Positions 12,996 through 18,199 of a DNA stretch of 18,199 nt are shown one piece after another. The stretch comes from CALAEC01 sp050692915 (GTDB lineage Bacteria > Actinomycetota > UBA4738 > CALAEC01). A model generated the notes under the pieces. That model was not told where the DNA came from, did no database searches, and saw nothing but the letters and a program-made list of their open reading frames with translations. The stretch spans positions 1-18,199 of the forward strand of contig JBOGVU010000051.1 in the NCBI GenBank assembly GCA_050692915.1, given 5' to 3'. Within the stretch, counting starts at the first letter, position 1. The number at the start of each line of letters is the position of its first letter. Both the position numbers and the translations under genes were made by a program.

Positions 12996-14377
12996 TGGGC
13001 GGTCACCGTCTCGAACCGCTCCCAGTCCTCGCCCACCACGACCGCGACGTCCGCCTCCCCGAGCACCCCGGCCTCGGCCGTCGTCCTGGCCAGGTCCTCG
13101 GCGAAGTACCCTGCCAGCCGTTCCCCCCGCGGGCCCATCCCCGGCTGGTACAGGATCTGGCTCGCCTCGTAGCCGGGCGGGGCCTCCCCGACGGGCAGCA
13201 CCACGAACCCGGCGGATCGCAGGGTCCTGGCGACCTCGCCGGCGACCTCGCTCGAGCCCAGCACCCGCACCGTGATCACGCCGGGGGACGGCAGGGTCTG
13301 GGCCAGGGTCAGCCCGAGACCACCCAGCGGCCGGCCTTCGGCGAGGGCCTCGAACAGCCGGTCCGCCTCGGCCTGCACGGCCACCACGTAGGACACGCCC
13401 TCGATCTCCTGGGGGATCGAGGGGACCACCCGGAAGTCCAGGCTCTCCCCGCCCGAGGGGTCCTCCTCCGCCAGCTGCCGGAGCTTCTGGCCCAGGAGCA
13501 CCAGGTCCGCCCCGGTGAGGGCCTCGTCGGTGGTCACGTTGGCCACGGCCTCCTCCAGCAGCTGTTGGTCGAGCAGGGATCCCAGCGACAGGAGCCGGTT
13601 CAGCATGGCCCGCATGAACTGCTGCTGGCGAGCGATCCGGGCGAAGTCCGGCACGATGTCGCCGGCGATGTGCCGGGCCCGGACGAAGCCGAGCGCCCGG
13701 GCGCCGTCGAGCAGGTAGCAGCCGGCCCGGGGAAGGTTCAGGCCCGCGAGCTCGTCGACCATGGGCCGGTCGATACAGATCCGGACCCCGCCGACCGCGT
13801 CCACGAGGTCCTGGAACCCGGCCAGGTCGATCTCCATGTAGTTGTGGACGGGGAGCCCCGTGTACGCCTTCACGGTCCGCACCACCAGGCCGGGGCCGCC
13901 GAGGGCGTAGGCCGCGTTGATCTTGTCGGTGCCGTGTTCGGGGATCCGGACCCGCAGGTCGCGCGGGAAGTGGAGGACCACGGCCCGGTCCCGCCGCGGG
14001 TCGATATGCAGGAGGATGATCGTGTCCGAGCGCTCCCCCTCGACGTCCTCCTCGGAGCCGAATGCGGCCTGCTCCTCCGGGGTCAGGCCGGCCCGATCGT
14101 CGCTCCCCAGCACGAGCACGTTCCGCGGGCCCGAGGCGAAGTCCGACCCCCCCGACAGCCCGGTCACCGGGAGGGTTGGGTGCTCGTCGAACTGCAGCAG
14201 GAGGTTGATCCCCCACACCGCCGAGGTCGACACGAGCACCGCGGCCAGCCCGGAGGCGAACAGTGCCCACGGCCGGGCCCGCCGCCAGGGAGGGAGCCGG
14301 CGGCGGATCGGTTCGGGGAGCCGCCGGCGGAGCCTGGCCGCCATCGGCGACGTCGGCGTAGGCTTCGTGACGACCAT
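12992..14377 (-). CDS. LytR-CpsA-Psr (LCP) family cell-wall glycopolymer ligase with LytR_C domain
   Basis: The 461-residue protein has a basic cytoplasmic tail (1-37), one membrane helix (about 38-58), an extracytoplasmic LCP domain (about 85-262) and a C-terminal LytR_C domain (about 365-450, VITVRVLGSSEVAGEVARTL). LCP landmarks are NVLVLGSDDR (86-95), RSDTIILLHIDP (116-127), the Arg-bearing FPRDLRVRIP (137-146), KINAAYALGG (152-161) and RARHIAGDIVPDFARIARQQQFM (233-255). Family members bind polyprenyl-pyrophosphate and transfer lipid-linked glycopolymers to peptidoglycan. ATG 14377 precedes a basic tail; open sequence further upstream is antisense to the synthetase gene and is not counted. 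It is the first gene of the 12-gene operon and so probably attaches the glycan made and exported by the rest. Confidence 0.9.
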   Translation of the reverse strand: MVVTKPTPTSPMAARLRRRLPEPIRRRLPPWRRARPWALFASGLAAVLVSTSAVWGINLLLQFDEHPTLPVTGLSGGSDFASGPRNVLVLGSDDRAGLTPEEQAAFGSEEDVEGERSDTIILLHIDPRRDRAVVLHFPRDLRVRIPEHGTDKINAAYALGGPGLVVRTVKAYTGLPVHNYMEIDLAGFQDLVDAVGGVRICIDRPMVDELAGLNLPRAGCYLLDGARALGFVRARHIAGDIVPDFARIARQQQFMRAMLNRLLSLGSLLDQQLLEEAVANVTTDEALTGADLVLLGQKLRQLAEEDPSGGESLDFRVVPSIPQEIEGVSYVVAVQAEADRLFEALAEGRPLGGLGLTLAQTLPSPGVITVRVLGSSEVAGEVARTLRSAGFVVLPVGEAPPGYEASQILYQPGMGPRGERLAGYFAEDLARTTAEAGVLGEADVAVVVGEDWERFETVTAQ

Positions 14378-14422
14378 GGTCGGGCCAAGGGTACCGGAGC
14401 GAGCCACCTGACGGCGGGGAGC
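14378..14422. promoter_or_regulatory. Short divergent intergenic region between LCP and acyl-CoA synthetase genes
   Basis: These 45 bases separate two oppositely directed starts, so promoters for the 12-gene operon and the synthetase must lie here or within the adjacent coding ends. On the minus strand TACCCT (14388-14393) lies 10 bases before ATG 14377 and could be the -10 box of a near-leaderless operon transcript. On the plus strand TAGGCT (14359-14364) could serve the synthetase. GGGGAG just before GTG 14423 resembles a ribosome site placed unusually close. No -35 matches are convincing. Confidence 0.4.
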
Positions 14423-16348
14423 GTGACCTGGCGTCCCTCCGAGGACCTCGTGGAGCGGGCCAACGTGACCAGGTTCATGCGGGCTCACGGCATCGGGAGC
14501 TACGAGGAGCTCGTCCGGCGGTCCCGGGACGACGTCGAGTGGTTCTGGGATGCCGTGGTCAAGGACCTGGGGATCCGGTTCGCCCGTCCGTACGACCGGG
14601 TCCTGGACACCTCGGACGGGATCCCCTGGGCCAGGTGGTTCGTGGGCGGCACCACGAACCTGGCCATGACCTGCGTGGACCGGTGGGCCGAGGAGACCCC
14701 GGACGCCCCGGCCGTGCTGTGGGAAGGGGAGGACGGCCACGTCCGTCGGGTCACCTACGCGCAGCTCCGGGAGATGGCCGACCGCCTGGCGAACGGCCTC
14801 CGCAGCCTCGGCGTCGGGGAGCTGGACGCGGTGGGGATCTTCCTGCCCATGGCCCCCGAGACCGTGGCCGCCACGCTGGCGTGCGCCAAGATCGGGGCGA
14901 TCTACGTGCCGATCTTCTCCGGCTACGCGCCGGACGCCGTGGCCACGAGGCTGAACGACGCCGAGGCGAGGGTGCTCATCACCGCCGACGGCTTCCTCCG
15001 CCGCGGCCAGCCGGTGCCGATGAAGGAGATCGCCGACCAGGCCGCGGACGCCGCGCCGTCGGTGCGCTCGGTGATCGTGTGGCCCCGCCTGGGCCGTACC
15101 GACGCGCCGGAGCGGCCGGGACGCGACGTGCGCTGGGACGAGCTGCTCGGCGAGGCCGACGCCCGGTTCGACACTCTCGAGCTCGACGCGGAGCACCCCT
15201 TGTTCCTGGCATACACCAGCGGGACCACCGGGCGCCCCAAGGGCTCGGTCCACGTCCACGGCGGGTTCACGGTGAAGGTTGCCGAGGAGGTCGCCTACCA
15301 GACCGACCTCCACCGTGACGAGATCCTGTTCTGGGTCACGGACCTCGGCTGGATCATGGGCCCGTGGGAGATCAGCGGCGCCGGCGCGCTCGGGGCTACG
15401 GTGTTCCTCTTCGAGGGCGCCCCGAACTTCCCCCAGCCCGACCGGGTGTGGGACATGGTGGAGCGCCACCGCATTACCACGCTCGGGATCTCCCCCACGC
15501 TGATCCGCGCCCTCATCCCGGCCGGCGACGAGTGGGTCGAGCGACACGACCTCTCCAGCCTCCGGATCCTCGGCTCCACCGGCGAGCCGTGGAACCCGGA
15601 CCCGTGGACCTGGTTCCTGGAGAAGGTCGGCGGGGGCCGGTGCCCGATCATCAACATCTCCGGGGGGACGGAGGTCGGGGCGTGCTTCCTCTCACCGCTC
15701 CCCATCACGGAGCTGAAGCCCACCACCCTGCGGGGCCCGGCGCTGGGGATGGCCGTCGAGGTGTGGGGCCCCGATGGATCGCCGGTCCCCCCCGGCGAGG
15801 TCGGTGAGCTCGTGTGCACGGAGCCGTGGCCGGCCATGACCCGGGGGGTATGGAAGGATCCCGACCGTTACCTGTCGACGTACTGGTCGCGGTGGCCGGA
15901 CGTGTGGGTCCACGGCGACTGGGCCTCGATCGACGAGGACGGCTTCTGGTTCCTCCACGGCCGGTCCGACGACACCATGAACATCGCCGGGAAGCGGTTG
16001 GGCCCGGCCGAGGTCGAGTCGGCGCTGACCGAGCACCCGGCCGTGGTCGAGTCGGCGGCCGTGGGCATCCCCCATCCGGTCAAGGGCGAGTCCGTGTGGT
16101 GCTTCGTGATAACGAAGCCCGGCCACCCGATCGGCGACCACCTAGCTACTGAGTTGAAGGCCGAGGTGGCCCGGCACCTCGGCAAGGCCTTCACGCCGGA
16201 CCGGATCGTGTTCGTCGACGAGCTCCCCAAGACCCGGTCGGCGAAGATCCTCCGCCGGGCCATCCGGTCCACGGTCCTGGGCGAGGATCCCGGCGACCTG
16301 TCCAGCCTGGAGAACCCCAGCGCGATCGAGAAGATCCGAGCCTCCTGA
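14423..16348 (+). CDS. AMP-forming acyl-CoA synthetase, acetyl-CoA synthetase-like
   Basis: The 641-residue ANL-superfamily enzyme has an N-terminal ACAS_N-like region (SYEELVRRSRDDVEWFWDAVV) and the nucleotide-binding loop YTSGTTGRPKG (about 264-274). ISGGTEVG (about 413-420), the hinge region with HGDWASIDEDGFWFLHGRSDD and NIAGKRLGPAEVESAL, and the C-terminal catalytic Lys in PKTRSAKILRRAIR (about 600-613) complete it. The Lys motif is the site that is acetylated in known acetyl-CoA synthetases. The chemistry is acid plus ATP to acyl-AMP, then acyl-CoA. The long N-terminus fits the acetyl/propionyl group better than medium- or long-chain ligases, but the acid cannot be fixed by eye. GTG 14423 was chosen as the first start after the divergent gap; GTG 14450 with GAGG upstream is an alternative. 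Earlier open sequence in this frame is antisense to the LCP gene. Confidence 0.85.
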   Translation: MTWRPSEDLVERANVTRFMRAHGIGSYEELVRRSRDDVEWFWDAVVKDLGIRFARPYDRVLDTSDGIPWARWFVGGTTNLAMTCVDRWAEETPDAPAVLWEGEDGHVRRVTYAQLREMADRLANGLRSLGVGELDAVGIFLPMAPETVAATLACAKIGAIYVPIFSGYAPDAVATRLNDAEARVLITADGFLRRGQPVPMKEIADQAADAAPSVRSVIVWPRLGRTDAPERPGRDVRWDELLGEADARFDTLELDAEHPLFLAYTSGTTGRPKGSVHVHGGFTVKVAEEVAYQTDLHRDEILFWVTDLGWIMGPWEISGAGALGATVFLFEGAPNFPQPDRVWDMVERHRITTLGISPTLIRALIPAGDEWVERHDLSSLRILGSTGEPWNPDPWTWFLEKVGGGRCPIINISGGTEVGACFLSPLPITELKPTTLRGPALGMAVEVWGPDGSPVPPGEVGELVCTEPWPAMTRGVWKDPDRYLSTYWSRWPDVWVHGDWASIDEDGFWFLHGRSDDTMNIAGKRLGPAEVESALTEHPAVVESAAVGIPHPVKGESVWCFVITKPGHPIGDHLATELKAEVARHLGKAFTPDRIVFVDELPKTRSAKILRRAIRSTVLGEDPGDLSSLENPSAIEKIRAS

Positions 16349-16366
16349 CCTGAGAGGCCCTCGGGG

Positions 16367-16376
16367 GACGTACGTC
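16367..16376. repeat. 10-bp palindrome in the convergent gap
   Basis: GACGTACGTC is a perfect palindrome in the 45-base space between the synthetase stop and the convergent small gene. It has no loop, so it is a poor terminator stem. It could be a protein-binding site or chance. No clear terminator hairpin was seen in this gap. Confidence 0.25.
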
Positions 16377-16393
16377 AAGGCATCGACGGCCGG

Positions 16394-16651
16394 TCAGGTT
16401 GCGTGGCGTTCCAGGTGGTCGGTGACGAGCTCGCGCAACCGACGGAGCTCTCCTCGGACCCCGGCCATCTCGCCACGGAGCTCGCCCATCTCGCCACGGA
16501 GCTCGCCCATCTCGCCACGGAGCTCGGCTTGACCCTCGTGCACCCGGTCGATCCTGGCGCTCACGGTATCGAGCCGGGACCCCAGGTAGAAGATCCCTCC
16601 GAAGATCGTCCCCGCCAGGAGGGCGATCAAAGCCCAGACCGCCGGTTCCAC
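16394..16651 (-). CDS. Small membrane-anchored coiled-coil protein, function unknown
   Basis: The 85-residue protein starts at GTG 16651. Residues about 4-24 form one hydrophobic helix (AVWALIALLAGTIFGGIFYLG). The rest is a charged helix with Leu and Met spaced 3 and 4 apart, as in a coiled coil (SRLDTVSARIDRVHEGQ, then three LRGEM repeats, then RGELRRLRELVTDHLERH). The topology is a short outer end, one membrane span and a cytoplasmic or periplasmic coil that could form dimers or trimers. I do not recognise a named family. It is a real gene candidate because its hydrophobic and heptad patterns are coherent, it fills the space between two genes, and the longer plus-strand frame across it is repetitive and without motifs. 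A clear ribosome site is not visible. Confidence 0.62.
   Translation of the reverse strand: MEPAVWALIALLAGTIFGGIFYLGSRLDTVSARIDRVHEGQAELRGEMGELRGEMGELRGEMAGVRGELRRLRELVTDHLERHAT
16465..16527. repeat. Three tandem copies of a 21-bp unit inside the small coiled-coil gene
   Basis: Units at 16465-16485, 16486-16506 and 16507-16527 are identical except for the last base of the third. Each encodes exactly one seven-residue heptad (GELRGEM on the minus strand), so the repeat lengthens the coiled coil without breaking its register. With only three contiguous units and no spacers it is not a CRISPR array. Confidence 0.9.
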
Positions 16652-16688
16652 GATCGGAGCGTAACATCGCCCTCGGACAGGAACGACG

Positions 16689-17189
16689 TCAGTCCTCGCC
16701 GGCGGCCCGGGCCTCCTCGATGACCCGCTTCCGAGCCAGCCGGGCCTCCCGCCGGAGCCGGGCCTCGTGCTGGCGCCGGCGCTGATCCTCGGTCTCGGCC
16801 AGGAGCGGGGGCACGGGCCGGGGGCTGCCCCGGTCGTCGATCGACACGAACACGAGGTACGCGCTGGAGGTGTGGACGTGGCGGCCCGTGGCGTACGTCT
16901 CGGCCTCCACCCGCACGCCCACCTCGACGGAGGTGTGGAAGGCCTCGTTCACCATGGCCTTCACGGTCACCACGTCGCCGACGTACACCGGCTCGAGGAA
17001 CGACATCTCGTCCATGGCGGCGGTCACAGCCAGGCCGCCACAGTGCTTCGCCGCGGCCAGCCCGGCCGCGGTGTCGACCATCTTCATGATCGTACCCCCG
17101 TGGACGTTGCCGGCGATGTTGGCGTCGGGGATCTCCATCTGCCGAACCAGCACGACGGAGCTGGCCGACGCGGGCCGGGCCTCGCTCAT
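16689..17189 (-). CDS. Hotdog-fold acyl-CoA thioesterase
   Basis: The 166-residue protein has a single hotdog domain (about 10-125). It includes NIAGNVHGGTIMKMVDTAAGLAAAKHCGG, with the His-Gly-Gly and the following Asp that align with the catalytic region of YciA/ACOT-type thioesterases. MSFLEPVYVGDVVTVKA and VGVRVEAET..TGRHVHTSSAYLVFV follow. The last 40 residues are very basic and helical (RRRQHEARLRREARLARKR), an extension of unknown use. Such enzymes hydrolyse acyl-CoA to free acid and CoA in the cytoplasm. ATG 17189 overlaps the stop of the acyl-CoA dehydrogenase gene (ATGA), so the two are probably co-translated. GGGAGG abuts the ATG directly. Chain-length preference is unknown. Confidence 0.85.
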   Translation of the reverse strand: MSEARPASASSVVLVRQMEIPDANIAGNVHGGTIMKMVDTAAGLAAAKHCGGLAVTAAMDEMSFLEPVYVGDVVTVKAMVNEAFHTSVEVGVRVEAETYATGRHVHTSSAYLVFVSIDDRGSPRPVPPLLAETEDQRRRQHEARLRREARLARKRVIEEARAAGED

Positions 17190-18199
17190 CCTCCCAGCGC
17201 CTTCAGGAGCTGCCGGGCGATGACCACCCGCTGGATCTGGTTCGTCCCCTCGTAGAGCTGGGTGATCTTCGCGTCCCGCATCATCCGCTCCACGCCGTAC
17301 TCGCGCATGTAGCCGTAGCCGCCCAGGACCTGCACGGCGTCGGTGGTGACATGCATGGCGGTGTCGGAGGCGTGCGCCTTGGCGATGGCCGCGAAATACG
17401 TCAGACGGGGATCCTGGCCGTCGCACGCGGCGGCCGCCCGGTACACCAGGAGCCGGGACGCCTCGATCTGCATGGCCATGTCGGCCAGGAGGAACTGGAT
17501 GCCCTGGAGGTCGGCGATCTTCGAGCCGAACTGCTCCCGCTCCGCGGCGTAGCCCACCGCGGCGTCGAAGGCGCCCTGGGCGATGCCCAGGGCTTGGGCG
17601 GCGATCGAGGGCCGCGAGTAGTCGAGGGTCCGCATGGCGTACGCGAACCCCTGCCCCTCCTCGCCGATCAGCCGGTCGGCCGGGATCGTCACCTCGTCCA
17701 GGTACACCTCGCGGGTGGGCGAGCCCCGGATGCCCATCTTCTCCTCGCTCCGGCCCACCGAGAACCCATCGTCCTCGGCGTGGACCACGAACGCCGAAAT
17801 CCCCTTCGACCGCTTCGACGGGTCACCCTGGGCGAACACCGTGTAGCGATCCGAGACCCCGGCGTTCGTGATGAACCGCTTCGTCCCCGACAGCCGGAAG
17901 CCGCCGTCCGCGGCCTCGTACTTGGTGCGCATGGCCCCGGCGTCGGAGCCGGCCCCCGGTTCGGTCAGCGCGTACGACATGAGGTGTTCGCCGCGGGAGA
18001 TCCCGCCGAGGAGGTCCCGCTTCTGCTCGTCGGAGCCGGCCAGCATGATCGGGATGGCCCCCAGGCGGGCCACCAGCGGGATCAGCGAGACGCTGGCCGA
18101 GGCCCGGGAGATCTCCTCGATCATCACCGCGAAGGAGAGCGAGGACTCGCCCGCGCCCCCGAACTCCTCCGGGAAGCCCACCGCCATCAGCTCGTGCTC
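17186..18199 (-). CDS. Acyl-CoA dehydrogenase, FadE25-like (5' truncated by window)
   Basis: The frame is open to the window edge and the N-terminal helical part (about 50 residues by comparison with full-length family members) is missing. The ATG at 18187 is internal, since the FPEEFGG motif beside it lies well inside family members. Visible landmarks are SYALTEPGAGSDAGAMRT (FAD/substrate region), RFITNAG, KMGIRGSPTREVYLDEVTIP, ALGIAQGAFDAAVGYAAEREQFG, QVLGGYGYMREYGVERMMRDAKI and the C-terminal QLYEGTNQIQRVVIAR with the likely catalytic Glu. From memory it is very like mycobacterial FadE25. It catalyses FAD-dependent alpha,beta-dehydrogenation of a short- or branched-chain acyl-CoA and passes electrons to ETF. 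It overlaps the thioesterase gene by 4 bases. Confidence 0.9.
   Translation of the reverse strand, partial: EHELMAVGFPEEFGGAGESSLSFAVMIEEISRASASVSLIPLVARLGAIPIMLAGSDEQKRDLLGGISRGEHLMSYALTEPGAGSDAGAMRTKYEAADGGFRLSGTKRFITNAGVSDRYTVFAQGDPSKRSKGISAFVVHAEDDGFSVGRSEEKMGIRGSPTREVYLDEVTIPADRLIGEEGQGFAYAMRTLDYSRPSIAAQALGIAQGAFDAAVGYAAEREQFGSKIADLQGIQFLLADMAMQIEASRLLVYRAAAACDGQDPRLTYFAAIAKAHASDTAMHVTTDAVQVLGGYGYMREYGVERMMRDAKITQLYEGTNQIQRVVIARQLLKALGG

Noticed and set aside
13565..14422. Upstream extension of the acyl-CoA synthetase frame
   Set aside because: The frame is open but antisense to the LCP gene. Recognisable synthetase sequence only begins at about 14423.
14378..15547. Upstream extension of the LCP frame
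   Set aside because: It is antisense to the synthetase, has no signal or membrane pattern, and the basic tail and TM helix of LCP proteins begin after ATG 14377.
16465..16527. Tandem 21-bp units as a CRISPR array
   Set aside because: There are only three contiguous units with no spacers, and the unit length is a multiple of three that encodes a protein heptad.
1..18199. Phage, transposon, toxin-antitoxin or defence genes, and tRNA/rRNA
   Set aside because: No integrase, transposase, terminal repeats, defence-type nucleases or RNA gene sequences were recognised on reading both strands. Every sizeable stretch is explained by metabolic or envelope genes.

Overview
The window is GC-rich, gene-dense DNA with many GTG starts. 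It carries a coenzyme F420 biosynthesis gene, an LCP cell-wall ligase, a WbbL-type rhamnosyltransferase and a FadE25-like acyl-CoA dehydrogenase. Together these point to a member of the Actinomycetota; the exact lineage cannot be read from the sequence. No RNA gene, insertion sequence, phage gene, CRISPR array or replication origin was recognised. No stretch longer than about 60 bases lacks a gene.

Left end (1-1478, + strand): the 3' part of fbiB (F420 gamma-glutamyl ligase / FMN-domain protein), then a membrane-anchored DUF3105 protein. Facing them at 1482-3008 (- strand) is a secreted SpoIID/LytB-type protein with its own Shine-Dalgarno sequence and a candidate -10 box.

Centre (3101-14377, - strand): one tightly packed run of 12 genes, read from right to left. 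The order is LCP phosphotransferase, long-type RmlA, glycosyltransferase, RmlC-like cupin, RmlB, RmlD, Wzm-type ABC permease, Wzt-type ATPase with a carbohydrate-binding tail, GT4-type glycosyltransferase, small 4-helix DMT/EamA-like membrane protein, WbbL-type rhamnosyltransferase, and a GDP-mannose-pyrophosphorylase-like nucleotidyltransferase. Nine of the eleven junctions overlap by 1-8 bases, mostly as NTGA. A perfect 8-bp inverted repeat sits 3 bases after the last stop codon and probably terminates the operon. The genes together suggest a pathway that makes dTDP-L-rhamnose (or a related deoxysugar) and GDP-mannose, builds a glycan on a lipid carrier in the cytoplasm, exports it through Wzm/Wzt, and attaches it to the cell wall through the LCP enzyme. 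The lipid-carrier initiating enzyme is not in the window.

Right end (14423-18199): a divergent AMP-forming acyl-CoA (acetyl-CoA-like) synthetase on the + strand. It is followed on the - strand by a small membrane-anchored coiled-coil protein built partly from an exact 21-bp heptad repeat, a hotdog-fold acyl-CoA thioesterase, and the C-terminal part of a FadE25-like acyl-CoA dehydrogenase that runs off the window.

From memory, the order fbiB / manB-wbbL-rmlD / LCP / fadE25 matches a neighbourhood in Mycobacterium tuberculosis. Here it has expanded to include the whole rhamnose pathway and an ABC glycan exporter. The points most worth following are this expanded export-and-anchoring operon, the RmlC-like protein that lacks two of the usual catalytic residues, the small DMT protein embedded among glycosyltransferases, and a probable CTG start codon.
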